Assembly: GCA_015056365.1 (NCBI GenBank)
Contig: SVGM01000014.1
Coordinates: forward strand, 1 to 64,000
DNA length: 64,000 bases
Reading direction: 5' to 3'
Source: Clostridiales bacterium
GTDB lineage: Bacteria; Bacillota; Clostridia; Christensenellales; Aristaeellaceae
Part shown: positions 1-7,294 of the stretch, piece after piece
How the letters are laid out: each line of letters opens with the position of its first letter
How positions within the stretch are numbered: position 1 is the stretch's first letter
Translations under genes and position numbers: made by a program
Notes under the pieces: model-generated
What the model saw: only the letters and a program-made list of their open reading frames with translations
Told to the model about the DNA's origin: nothing
Database searches by the model: none

Positions 1-564
1 TACAGCGTTCTGGTCATATCAGCGGCAGAAGGCTTCAATGATGCTCTCGCCGCTATGCTCTCTGAGGCAAGGTATTCCCCTGTGCGATTCACAATGAATG
101 TCGGTGCTGCCAGGCGGATCCTTGCCGAACGGACTTTTGATTTTGTTATCATCAACTCGCCTCTGCCCGATGAAACAGGCATACGGTTCGCCATTGACGC
201 CAGCAATTCAAAGGAAATGGTCGTACTGCTGATGGTTCGGGCAGAGCTTCAGGAAGAAATCTACGACAGGGTTGCTGAGCATGGCGTATTTGTTCTGTCC
301 AAGCCGACCGCAAAGCCCATCATCACAACTGCGCTCAGCTGGCTGTCAAGCGCCCGGGAAAGGCTCAGAAAAACCGAGAAGAAAACGCTCTCCATCGAGG
401 AGAAAATGGAAGAAATTCGCATCGTCAACCGTGCGAAATGGCTGCTGATCAGCGAACTCAAATTTGATGAGCCCGGGGCGCATCGCTACATTGAAAAGCA
501 GGCAATGGATCGCTGTGTGTCCAGGAAAGTTATTGCACAAGAGATCATTACGACGTACTCGTGA
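1..564 (+). CDS. ANTAR-domain response regulator, 5' end outside window
   Basis: The reading frame is already open at base 1, so the first residues are missing; 187 residues are visible. The N-terminal part reads like a degenerate receiver domain (a DFVIINSPLPDE stretch where a receiver normally carries its phospho-Asp loop). The last ~55 residues, after a charged linker, match the ANTAR RNA-binding helical domain, including the NRAKWLLI and AMDRCVSRKVIAQEII segments. ANTAR proteins act as antiterminators on paired hairpins, often in nitrogen metabolism genes. No target hairpins or partner kinase are visible here. Base composition is lower in GC than most of the window. Confidence 0.85.
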   Translation, partial: YSVLVISAAEGFNDALAAMLSEARYSPVRFTMNVGAARRILAERTFDFVIINSPLPDETGIRFAIDASNSKEMVVLLMVRAELQEEIYDRVAEHGVFVLSKPTAKPIITTALSWLSSARERLRKTEKKTLSIEEKMEEIRIVNRAKWLLISELKFDEPGAHRYIEKQAMDRCVSRKVIAQEIITTYS

Positions 565-565
565 C

Positions 566-799
566 CTGTCGATATTGGGCAAAGATGTTCTTGACACCTT
601 TGGTGAGATTGTGGCACAGGCAAAAGCGGAGCTCATCAAGTTTGGCATGATCCGGAAAATTGGGATCTGAACAATCTGCGCCGAATTTGGACGCATCATG
701 TATATGCCGGGGGAAAACAATGCACGAGATCGCTGTGAGTACAAAGGATTTATATCGTGGGATGATGCAACAAAACAATCCACCTTACCTCTTACTTAA
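566..799 (+). pseudogene. possible gene remnant with internal stop
   Basis: A protein-like stretch (KDVLDTFGEIVAQAKAELIK) runs in one frame to a TGA at 668-670. The same frame then continues through MYMPGENNARDRCEYKGF to a TAA at 797-799. There is no convincing start codon or ribosome-binding site. It could be the 3' remnant of a decayed gene, or chance. I do not recognise a family. Confidence 0.2.
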
Positions 800-811
800 T
801 CAGTAGATAAA

Positions 812-852
812 AAATACCGCGGGCACAATAAAACTGTGTGCTGGCGGTATTT
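812..852 (+). terminator. hairpin terminator after the ANTAR region
   Basis: AAATACCGC at 812-820 pairs with GCGGTATTT at 844-852, with an inner CACA/TGTG pairing. The flanking A and T runs fit a bidirectional intrinsic terminator. Confidence 0.55.
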
Positions 853-930
853 CGTTATGAATGTCTGAGTCTATCAACCATCCTTTGTGTTGCGATCAGT
901 TGCCGGTAAGAAATGTGTAAACACCCTTGA

Positions 931-960
931 CAAAACAACGCGGAGACGGAGCGCTGTTTT
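931..960 (-). terminator. probable terminator of the GNAT gene
   Basis: On the minus strand AAAACAGCGC pairs with GCGTTGTTTT across a 9-nt loop (one G-U pair). It lies 25 nt past the stop codon of the minus-strand acetyltransferase. The rest of 853-984 holds no supported gene. Confidence 0.4.
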
Positions 961-984
961 TCGTTGTATGGAAATCCGGGCGCA

Positions 985-1413
985 TCAAAGGAAATAGGTG
1001 TACACAACATCGTCGTCGGCTTTCGAAATGCCGCCGGTTTTTTCATAGCATCTGCAAGCCGCTTTGTTGCCTTTGCCGGTGATCAAAAACAGCTTACGAC
1101 AGCCCATGGCCTGCGCGCAGTGCTTGACATAAGAAACCAATCCTGTCCCCAAACCCTGCCCCTGATGCTTCTCTATCACATCCACAGCGTGCAGATAAAA
1201 GTCTTTTCTTCCGTCCGGTCTGGTCAGCTCATAACCATAGGCGAAGCCGACCACCTCTTGGCCAAGTCTGGCGATAAAACCATGCGCGTTCTCCGTTCTC
1301 AAAAACCGCAGGAGATGGTCGCTGTGGTACTGGGTATGCACATCATCGGTGAAGCGGCACATAAGCGCAATATCTTGCTCGCTGAATCGATGGTACTGGA
1401 TCTCTTTCATCAT
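985..1413 (-). CDS. GNAT-family N-acetyltransferase
   Basis: The product is 142 aa, a single acetyl-CoA-dependent GNAT domain. The acetyl-CoA loop is the QGQGLGTGL segment (about residues 84-92), followed by the helix VSYVKHCAQAMG and the family's C-terminal CRCYEKTGG segment. The overall pattern resembles small AAC(3)-I-like acetyltransferases, but that does not establish aminoglycoside modification and the substrate is unknown. The ribosome-binding site GGAGG at 1421-1425 lies inside the 3' arm of a perfect hairpin, so translation may be controlled by folding. Start codon is ATG-ATG; the first (1411-1413) is 7 nt from GGAGG. Confidence 0.85.
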   Translation of the reverse strand: MMKEIQYHRFSEQDIALMCRFTDDVHTQYHSDHLLRFLRTENAHGFIARLGQEVVGFAYGYELTRPDGRKDFYLHAVDVIEKHQGQGLGTGLVSYVKHCAQAMGCRKLFLITGKGNKAACRCYEKTGGISKADDDVVYTYFL

Positions 1414-1416
1414 GAA

Positions 1417-1457
1417 AACACCTCCGGCTGTTATCCCATTGTACAGCCGGAGGTGTT
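1417..1457 (-). terminator. 15-bp perfect hairpin: GH43 terminator that also hides the GNAT ribosome-binding site
   Basis: ACAGCCGGAGGTGTT (1443-1457) is the exact reverse complement of 1417-1431, with an 11-nt loop. On the minus strand it starts 16 nt after the GH43 stop and ends in TTTTC directly before the GNAT start codon. The 3' arm contains the GGAGGTG ribosome-binding site. Confidence 0.8.
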
Positions 1458-1473
1458 ATGATGCAATGCGTTT

Positions 1474-2886
1474 TTACTTCTCAAACCCGAAATGCAGGAA
1501 GTCCGCCGAGCCTTCGCCCTCGTAGGTGAAGTACAGGGGCTTTTTGCCGCCCTCGATGGAAAGGGGCGCGCTGAACTTCTGCCAGCCCTGGCTGGGAGCA
1601 ACGGGGATGCGGGCAACGATGCTGCCGCCCCGTTCGTCCCGGACAACAAAAGCGCCGGTGGCCGTACCGCGCACCTCTACCCACAGGGTTTTGGCGTCGG
1701 CAAAATGGAAATAGCGGAAGCCGGCGGTGGCGCCGTCCACCATGTTCTGAATGTACTGGTTGGGGTTATCCTCCCGGTCCTCGCCCTCCTGGGTGAAGGC
1801 AGGATGGTTCTCATCCTGCTGATCCGGCAGGCTCTCGCAGGTGCCGTTCTTGGAATAGAGGTGGCAGGCGATGCGGGCTTCATAGCTGCCCTCGTCCTTC
1901 AGCGGACCGCCGTTGAGGCCGCAGGAGGTGATCTCCGCCTGATGGAACCGCTCGCCGTCAAAGATGATCTCCTCGGCGCAGGCCTGACGGGAGAAGAAAT
2001 GGCGGTTGGTCTGGCGGTGATAGAACACATACCACTTGCCGCCGGCATTGATCACGCTGCCGTGGGTGTTGCCCCGGTAGTTCAGGGCTTCGGTGTTGCC
2101 GTTTGCGCCGATATCCGCATTGGACACCAGCACGCCGCCATAGCGGTATTCACCCAAGGGGCTGTCCGCCACGGCCCAGCAAAGCTCGTGCATCCAGCAG
2201 GAGGAATAGATAAAGTAATACTTGCCGCCAATCTTGCGCACGGAGCTGGCCTCAAAGAAGGGATGGGCTTCGTACTCGGTGCCGTCTGCGTCGTTGATGA
2301 TGGGCAGGTTATGGTAGGGCCCGTCCTTGACGGTGATCATGTCCTGCTCCAATTCCATCTTCAGGCTGTCTTTGTCCACGCCGGGGGTCTTGTAGCGGGG
2401 GCTGTTGCCGGAGAACAGGTAGATGCGCTTGTCATCGTCGATGAAAATGCCCGGGTCAAACTGGCGGATCTCATCGGGACGGGAGCCCAGGATGTCGCCG
2501 TTGGGGTAGCGGACGAAATCAAGGAACTCGTACTTGCCTGCCGGGGTATCGCATACCGCCACGCCGATCTCCTTAAGGAAGTCCAGGCAGTAGTAGAGGT
2601 AATACTTGCCGTCATTGCCCCGGCATACGTCAGGAGCCCACAGGGCGTGCGCACCATCGGCGTTGCGCGGATCCTGGGTCTTTTGGAAGATCACGCCTTC
2701 GTAGCGCCAGTCGGACAGGTCGTCCTCCGGCGCGGACCAGCACACATAGTCATTCTGGCAGTACACGTCGCCGTTGAAGCGGTCGTGGCTGCCATAGACG
2801 TACAGGCGGCCGTCAAATACGCGGGGTTCGCCGTCAGGGATGTATTCATAGCTGGGCAGATAGGGGTTGAATACCTGCTGTTTCAT
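1474..2886 (-). CDS. glycoside hydrolase family 43 (arabinosidase/xylosidase type) with C-terminal CBM6-like domain
   Basis: The product is 470 aa with no signal peptide, so it is probably cytoplasmic. It opens with NPYLPSYEYIPDGEPRVFDG, the usual start of GH43 five-bladed propellers, with the putative catalytic base Asp in YIPDGEPR, then ALWAPDV and the acidic AHPFFEASSVRKI segment that fits the general acid. The last ~95 residues (from about NQYIQNMVDGATAGFRYF) form a beta-rich domain of the CBM6 kind seen in these enzymes. Likely it trims arabinose or xylose from imported oligosaccharides. The start is ATG at 2884-2886 with AAGGAGC upstream; a longer in-frame extension lacks a ribosome-binding site. 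Confidence 0.88.
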   Translation of the reverse strand: MKQQVFNPYLPSYEYIPDGEPRVFDGRLYVYGSHDRFNGDVYCQNDYVCWSAPEDDLSDWRYEGVIFQKTQDPRNADGAHALWAPDVCRGNDGKYYLYYCLDFLKEIGVAVCDTPAGKYEFLDFVRYPNGDILGSRPDEIRQFDPGIFIDDDKRIYLFSGNSPRYKTPGVDKDSLKMELEQDMITVKDGPYHNLPIINDADGTEYEAHPFFEASSVRKIGGKYYFIYSSCWMHELCWAVADSPLGEYRYGGVLVSNADIGANGNTEALNYRGNTHGSVINAGGKWYVFYHRQTNRHFFSRQACAEEIIFDGERFHQAEITSCGLNGGPLKDEGSYEARIACHLYSKNGTCESLPDQQDENHPAFTQEGEDREDNPNQYIQNMVDGATAGFRYFHFADAKTLWVEVRGTATGAFVVRDERGGSIVARIPVAPSQGWQKFSAPLSIEGGKKPLYFTYEGEGSADFLHFGFEK

Positions 2887-2933
2887 GCGGGTCGGCTCCT
2901 TTGCAGATGAAATTGTGAGAAGCGGTTGTGTTG

Positions 2934-2963
2934 ATGATAGCAGATTTTGGGGGGCGGTGGCAA
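2934..2963 (-). promoter_or_regulatory. promoter of the GH43 gene
   Basis: On the minus strand TTGCCA (2963-2958), an 18-nt spacer, then TATCAT (2939-2934), about 50 nt before the GH43 start. Confidence 0.5.
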
Positions 2964-3004
2964 GGGGCGGTGAAGGTTTTGTGAAAAAAAAGCGGGGCTG
3001 TGTT

Positions 3005-3021
3005 TTGTATCCAAAATACAA
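3005..3021. promoter_or_regulatory. inverted repeat TTGTAT-N5-ATACAA, possible operator
   Basis: TTGTAT (3005-3010) and ATACAA (3016-3021) are perfect inverted half-sites between the divergent GH43 and serC promoters. The half-site is the same as in the palindrome at 22238-22249 in front of the GntR-family gene, but the spacing differs. Confidence 0.3.
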
Positions 3022-3051
3022 GATAGAAACATTCTGTTGACAAAAGAACCC

Positions 3052-3080
3052 TTGCTTTTTGACCTGTTTCCATGTATGAT
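3052..3080 (+). promoter_or_regulatory. promoter of serC-serA
   Basis: TTGCTT (3052-3057), 17-nt spacer, TATGAT (3075-3080). Transcription would start near 3087, giving a leader of about 100 nt. Confidence 0.6.
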
Positions 3081-3086
3081 ATCAGC

Positions 3087-3176
3087 ACGGCAAGAAATCG
3101 CCCATAGGGCGAAAATCGTCCCACTAACTCTGAGGCAAGTCCCGGCGGCCCTGCTGCCGCCCATATCATAAGGAGG
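3087..3176 (+). other. structured 5' leader of serC
   Basis: The leader contains two perfect short hairpins: TCGCCC-ATA-GGGCGA (3098-3112) and GGCGGC-cctgct-GCCGCC (3144-3161). Between them is an unpaired-looking CACTAACTCTGAGGCAAG. The second hairpin is 8 nt before the AAGGAGG ribosome-binding site. I do not recognise it as a T-box or a known riboswitch class. Confidence 0.35.
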
Positions 3177-3185
3177 ATGAAATCC

Positions 3186-4274
3186 ATGGAAGAACGCATT
3201 TTTAACTTTTCTGCAGGTCCCGCCGCCATCGCCGAGAGCGTATTGAAGAAGGCCGCCAGCGAGCTGGTTTGCTACCCCGGCAAGGGCATGAGCGTTATGG
3301 AAATGAGCCACCGCTCCCAGATGTACATCGACATCTACGATGAAACCGTGGCGCTGCTTCGCAAGCTGATGAACGTGCCCGAGAACTACGACATCCTGCT
3401 GGTGCAGGGCGGCGCCACCGAGCAGTTCAGCGCCATTCCCCTGAACCTGATGAAGCACGAGGGCGGCCAGGCAGACTTCGTGGATTCCGGCAACTTTGCC
3501 CACGTGGCCGCTGAGGAAGCCAAGAAGTACGGTAAGGTCAACATCGTGGCCTCCTCCCGCGAGGACGGCTACACCTATGTGCCCGATGTGAAGAACATCC
3601 AGTGGAACGCCGATGCGGACTATGCCTACATCTGCACCAACAACACCATCTACGGCACCCGCTACATCGACATCCCCGAGACCGGCAAAGTGCCGCTGGT
3701 TGCCGATATGTCCTCCAACATCCTCAGCCAGCCTGTGGACGTGAACAAGTTCGGCGTCATCTTCGCTGGCGCTCAGAAGAACATCGGCCCCGCCGGCCTG
3801 TGCGTGATGATCATCCGTCACGACCTGATCGGCAAGGAACGCCCCACCACCCCCAAGCTGATGAACTGGGCCCTGCAGGTCAAGAACACCAGCATGGTCA
3901 ACACCCCCAACACCTACGGCATCTACATGGCCAAGCTGGGCTTCGAGTGGCTGCTGGAGCTGGGTGGCGTAGATGCCATCTATGAACAGAACGTGATGAA
4001 GGCTGGCCTTTTGTACGATTATCTGGACGAGAGCAAGCTGTTCAAGGCCACCGCTCAGAAGGAGTACCGTTCCCTGATGAACGTTACCTTCGTCACCGGC
4101 GACGCTGATAAGGATGCTGCCTTTGTCAAGTACGCCGCTGCCAACGGTCTGGTCAACCTCAAGGGTCACCGCAGCGTAGGCGGTATGCGCGCAAGCATTT
4201 ACAACGCCATGCCCGTTGCCGGTGTGCAGAAGCTGGTTGAAGTGATGAAGGCCTTTGAAAAGGAGAATGCATAA
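3186..4274 (+). CDS. serC: phosphoserine aminotransferase
   Basis: The product is 362 aa, the normal length. It converts 3-phosphohydroxypyruvate and glutamate to O-phosphoserine, the second step of serine synthesis, as a cytoplasmic PLP enzyme. The N-terminal NFSAGPAA, the GGATEQF phosphate-binding segment and AGAQKNIGPAG with the PLP lysine at residue 198 are all present, as is the C-terminal HRSVGGMRAS. ATG 3186 is chosen because AAGGAGG (3170-3176) is 9 nt upstream; the ATG at 3177 abuts the ribosome-binding site. The stop codon overlaps the serA start by one base, so the two are translationally coupled. Confidence 0.97.
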   Translation: MEERIFNFSAGPAAIAESVLKKAASELVCYPGKGMSVMEMSHRSQMYIDIYDETVALLRKLMNVPENYDILLVQGGATEQFSAIPLNLMKHEGGQADFVDSGNFAHVAAEEAKKYGKVNIVASSREDGYTYVPDVKNIQWNADADYAYICTNNTIYGTRYIDIPETGKVPLVADMSSNILSQPVDVNKFGVIFAGAQKNIGPAGLCVMIIRHDLIGKERPTTPKLMNWALQVKNTSMVNTPNTYGIYMAKLGFEWLLELGGVDAIYEQNVMKAGLLYDYLDESKLFKATAQKEYRSLMNVTFVTGDADKDAAFVKYAAANGLVNLKGHRSVGGMRASIYNAMPVAGVQKLVEVMKAFEKENA

Positions 4275-5449
4275 TGTATAAGATTCAGACATTGAACGCC
4301 ATTTCCGAAGTGATCCATCAGCACCTGAGCGCCGAGAAATACACCATCGCCACCGACGAACCCGTGCCCGAGGGCATTCTGGTCCGCTCCGCCTCCATGC
4401 ATGACATGGATCTGCCGGAGAGCCTGCTGGCTGTTGCCCGCGCCGGCGCCGGCACCAACAACATCCCCATCGACGAGTGCACCAAGAAGGGCATCGTGGT
4501 CTTCAACACCCCCGGCGCCAACGCCAACGCCGTTGCCGAGCTGGTCATCTGCGGCCTGATGCTGGGCAGCCGCAACGTGGTGGGCGGTATCCAGTGGGCC
4601 CGCACCCTGGACGGCAAGGGCGACGAGGTCGCCAAGCTGACCGAAAAGGGCAAGGCGCAGTTCGTGGGTCCCGAAGTCCGCGGCAAGACCCTGGGCGTCA
4701 TCGGTCTGGGCGCTATCGGCGCTCTGGTGGCCAACGGCGCCATCGGCCTGGGCATGAACGTTATCGGCTATGACCCCTTCATCAGCGTGGACAGCGCCTG
4801 GAGTCTGAGCCGTTCTGTCAAGCACTGCACCAGCGTAGACGAGATCTATGCGCAGGCTGACTACATTACCTTCCACATTCCGCTGCTGAAGGACACCCGC
4901 GGCTCCATCAATGCCGCCGCCATCGCCAAGATGAAGGACGGCGTGCGCCTGCTCAACTTCAGCCGCGCCGAACTGGCTGACTTCGCCGACCTGACCGCCG
5001 CTCTGGAAAGCGGCAAGGTGGCCAGCTACGTCACCGACTTCCCCACCCAGGAAGTGCTGCAGATGAAAAACACTGTGGTGATTCCCCATCTGGGCGCCTC
5101 CACCCCCGAGAGCGAAGAAAACTGCGCCGAGATGGCTGCCCGTCAGATCCGCGATTATCTGGAATTCGGTCAGATCCGCAACAGCGTCAACCTGCCCGAG
5201 GTACTGCTTGGCCGTGCTGAAGGCGTGCGCGTCCTCGTGATCCACGAAAACGAGCCCGGCCTCATCTCCGCCCTGTCCTCCGCCATCGGCGCCCGCAAGA
5301 TCAACATCAACAACATGGTCTCCAAGAGCCGCGGCAACAACGCTGTCACCGTGCTGGAGATCTCCAAGATGCCCGATCAGAAGCTGCTCAACGAGCTCAA
5401 CGCCCTTAACGGCGTGCTCCGCGTCCGCTGCTTCAACGAAGAAGCCTGA
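4274..5449 (+). CDS. serA: D-3-phosphoglycerate dehydrogenase, short form with ACT domain
   Basis: The product is 391 aa. It oxidises 3-phosphoglycerate with NAD in the first step of serine synthesis. The Rossmann loop VIGLGAIGALVANGA lies near residues 138-152, the substrate-site Arg in NFSRAEL and the catalytic His in IPHLGAST. Residues from about 317 (GVRVLVIHENEPGL) form an ACT domain, the usual site of serine feedback, so inhibition by serine is likely. The protein lacks the large intervening domain of long bacterial SerA. Its ATG overlaps the last base of the serC TAA stop, and a strong terminator follows. Confidence 0.96.
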   Translation: MYKIQTLNAISEVIHQHLSAEKYTIATDEPVPEGILVRSASMHDMDLPESLLAVARAGAGTNNIPIDECTKKGIVVFNTPGANANAVAELVICGLMLGSRNVVGGIQWARTLDGKGDEVAKLTEKGKAQFVGPEVRGKTLGVIGLGAIGALVANGAIGLGMNVIGYDPFISVDSAWSLSRSVKHCTSVDEIYAQADYITFHIPLLKDTRGSINAAAIAKMKDGVRLLNFSRAELADFADLTAALESGKVASYVTDFPTQEVLQMKNTVVIPHLGASTPESEENCAEMAARQIRDYLEFGQIRNSVNLPEVLLGRAEGVRVLVIHENEPGLISALSSAIGARKININNMVSKSRGNNAVTVLEISKMPDQKLLNELNALNGVLRVRCFNEEA

Positions 5450-5463
5450 TTTCACTCACCCCA

Positions 5464-5507
5464 CCCGACGCTGTTTTTCCCCTGTTCAGCGTCGGGTTCC
5501 TTTTTTT
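5464..5507 (+). terminator. intrinsic terminator of serC-serA
   Basis: CCCGACGCTG (5464-5473) pairs perfectly with CAGCGTCGGG (5487-5496), followed by TTCC and seven T. Confidence 0.9.
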
Positions 5508-5524
5508 GACGGGAGGATACGGCT

Positions 5525-5665
5525 ATGAGGCTTTCTGTAGTACGCCACGGGGAAGGGGACGTCGATTTGCCAACAAGACAACAAACCCCGGCGCACAGAC
5601 ACGCCGGGGTTTGTCAAATAAGAAAGCAGAGTGTCAAAACCAATCTGGCAGGACTGGCTTGTTAG
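5525..5665 (+). pseudogene. relic of a histidine-phosphatase gene: start region only
   Basis: A good ribosome-binding site (GGGAGG at 5511-5516) and ATG start a frame reading MRLSVVRHGEGDVD. This is the hallmark N-terminus (RHGE catalytic motif) of the phosphoglycerate mutase-like histidine phosphatases. Similarity ends after about 18 residues. The frame then crosses the 13-bp hairpin at 5581-5614 and stops at TAG 5663-5665 after 46 codons. It looks like the stub left when the rest of the gene was deleted or replaced by the low-GC cassette that follows. A chance small ORF cannot be excluded. Confidence 0.45.
5581..5614 (-). terminator. terminator of the glycan-binding protein gene
   Basis: ACAAACCCCGGCG (5581-5593) is the perfect reverse complement of 5602-5614 with an 8-nt loop. 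It lies about 50 nt beyond the stop of the minus-strand gene and could work both ways. Confidence 0.7.
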
Positions 5666-6312
5666 AAGGGACAAATCTCAGAGATACAGGTATCAGAGAA
5701 GTTAGTGCCCTCCCAAACGGCAAGAATTTCAAACTGGAGATAATTGCTGCTGACGGGCTCAGAAAAATAAACGTACTGATAACCGTTGTAAACATCTTCA
5801 ATGAAGAAACTTTCGATGGGGTTGCCCGCATCATTATAAACAAGCAGATATTTAACACGGTTGTTTTTGATCCAGCGGTCGCCCTTGTAGTAGTCGTGGT
5901 ATTGGAAACCGTTGGCAATTTTGAATCCGCGGTAAGTATAGCGTTCGCCATCAACAGGCAAAACCCTGATCCATTCACCCACGCCTGTTCCTGATGCGCC
6001 TTCGTTCCAAGCGGTAGTAAAGTTGCCGTCAACTGCTTTTTCAGGTCCCACAGTATACTCGTTATAGTTGATCTTCAAAGTAGAACTGGCAACGGCAAAA
6101 TATTGCATATTTTCAGGCACATAAGGTTCATACTGACCGGTATATTGGGTTTTCGAGACAGAGGAATTGTTCAGGCCGAATGCGCTTGTTGCAACAGTTG
6201 TCATAAGGAGAAGGATCAAAAGGAACACCAATACAATGTGTCTGGCAGAAACTTTCGATCGTACGGTTACAGAGGAGTTGCGCTGAACTGTGTCGTGGAA
6301 ACGATCTGACAT
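5662..6312 (-). CDS. membrane-anchored protein with NADase-type glycan-binding (discoidin-like) domain
   Basis: The product is 216 aa. Residues 1-24 are a polar cytoplasmic tail, about 25-46 one hydrophobic helix (IVLVFLLILLLMTTVATSAF), and the rest a beta-rich extracellular domain. The motif order ASSTLKI, YTVGPEKAVDGNFTTAWNEG, GVGEWIRV, YRGFKIANGF and NNRVKYLLVY fits the discoidin-like glycan-binding domain often found beside bacterial NADase toxins, but no enzyme domain is attached. It probably binds surface or host/plant glycans. The start has AGGAGG 8 nt upstream. AT-rich composition and its placement beside a gene relic suggest acquisition. Confidence 0.75.
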   Translation of the reverse strand: MSDRFHDTVQRNSSVTVRSKVSARHIVLVFLLILLLMTTVATSAFGLNNSSVSKTQYTGQYEPYVPENMQYFAVASSTLKINYNEYTVGPEKAVDGNFTTAWNEGASGTGVGEWIRVLPVDGERYTYRGFKIANGFQYHDYYKGDRWIKNNRVKYLLVYNDAGNPIESFFIEDVYNGYQYVYFSEPVSSNYLQFEILAVWEGTNFSDTCISEICPF

Positions 6313-6541
6313 TGAAAAATCCTCCTGACGATTGCTGTTTTAGTACTTCGATAGTTGGAATATTTGACACTTAATGGTAGACTCCTTCAATAATTGTGAT
6401 ATCACACCCAATCAGATGTGCAACAATTTCTCGAGCATAAAGACTACATTGCTGATAATGGGTGACGACCGCTTGATATACGAGCTTCAGGCAGGCATGA
6501 AAACAGATGCAACGTACTTTTCATATGAATGAGGCGGCCTT
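6313..6541. other. low-GC intergenic stretch, no supported gene
   Basis: The 229 bases between divergent genes are AT-rich. A 24-codon frame (6449-6523) begins MGDDRLIYELQAGM but has no ribosome-binding site. The promoter of the minus-strand glycan-binding gene must lie here, but no clear -35/-10 pair is visible. Confidence 0.4.
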
Positions 6542-7096
6542 ATGAAACTGTTCATCACACGCCATGGGGAAACCGATTTCAACGTCCAGCGCCGCTACGC
6601 CGGCCAGGCCGACGTGCCGCTGAACGAAACGGGCGTTTGTCAGGCCCGGGAGCTGGCGGAAGTGCTGGCAACGGAGTCCTTCGACGTGATTATCACCTCG
6701 CCGCTGACCCGTGCCCGGCAGACAGCGGAGGCGGTGCGGCAATACCATCCGGAGACGCCGCTTGCGGTGATGCCGGAGTTTGCCGAGCGTCACCTGGGCG
6801 TATACGAAGGGCTCACCGGGCAGGAGGCGCAGCAGTGCTATCCAGACCTGTGGGCGCGCTACTGCACCCGCCAGACCGACGATGCCCCCACCGGCGGCGA
6901 GACGGTGCGTCAGTGCGATGATCGCGTAGCTGCAGGGCTTGCGAAACTCAGAGCCACCTGCGGAGACAAACAGGTGCTGCTGATCTGCCACGGATTTGTC
7001 TCAAAGGCGATCCATCGCCAGCTCGGCGGGCTTAGCTATGAAGAAATGTACGCTTTCAACCTGGCGAATTGTCAGGTAGCGGTCTATGACCTGTGA
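6542..7096 (+). CDS. histidine phosphatase (phosphoglycerate mutase-like, CobC/GpmB type)
   Basis: The product is 184 aa, a complete single-domain histidine phosphatase. RHGE with the phospho-accepting His is at residues 7-10, the second catalytic His is in LLICHGF near residue 150, and SPLTRARQTAE supplies the second phosphate-binding Arg. The acidic acid/base segment is AERHLGVYEGL. The family includes alpha-ribazole phosphatase and broad phosphosugar phosphatases; no cobalamin genes are nearby, so the substrate is unassigned. A weak GAGGCGG precedes the start. It is one of three related sequences within 4.5 kb. Confidence 0.9.
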   Translation: MKLFITRHGETDFNVQRRYAGQADVPLNETGVCQARELAEVLATESFDVIITSPLTRARQTAEAVRQYHPETPLAVMPEFAERHLGVYEGLTGQEAQQCYPDLWARYCTRQTDDAPTGGETVRQCDDRVAAGLAKLRATCGDKQVLLICHGFVSKAIHRQLGGLSYEEMYAFNLANCQVAVYDL

Positions 7097-7117
7097 ATCT
7101 TACGGGTACAGACTGTT

Positions 7118-7151
7118 CAGCCGCCTCCCATCAGGGGGGTGGCTGCTGTTT
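7118..7151 (+). terminator. terminator after the histidine phosphatase
   Basis: CAGCCGCCTCCC (7118-7129) pairs with GGGGGGTGGCTG (7134-7145), then CTGTTTATT. Confidence 0.65.
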
Positions 7152-7211
7152 ATTACGCCGCATGCGTCCGGTTTTGGAAATTGCACCGGGTGTACGAAAA
7201 GTGCATTGCCC

Positions 7212-7240
7212 TTGCAAAGCACGGCAAAATAGGCTATGAT
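7212..7240 (+). promoter_or_regulatory. promoter of the DegV gene
   Basis: TTGCAA (7212-7217), 17-nt spacer, TATGAT (7235-7240). Confidence 0.65.
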
Positions 7241-7294
7241 AAAAATGATTTATCATGTATTATCGGGCGCTCGCCCAGGACAAGGAGGCTCTCC

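Noticed and set aside
985-1413. Calling the GNAT gene an aminoglycoside resistance gene
   Set aside because: Only the general acetyl-CoA fold and loose AAC(3)-I-like pattern are visible; substrate cannot be inferred.
6449-6523. 24-codon frame beginning MGDDRLIY
   Set aside because: No ribosome-binding site, no homology, and it lies in the upstream region of the phosphatase gene.
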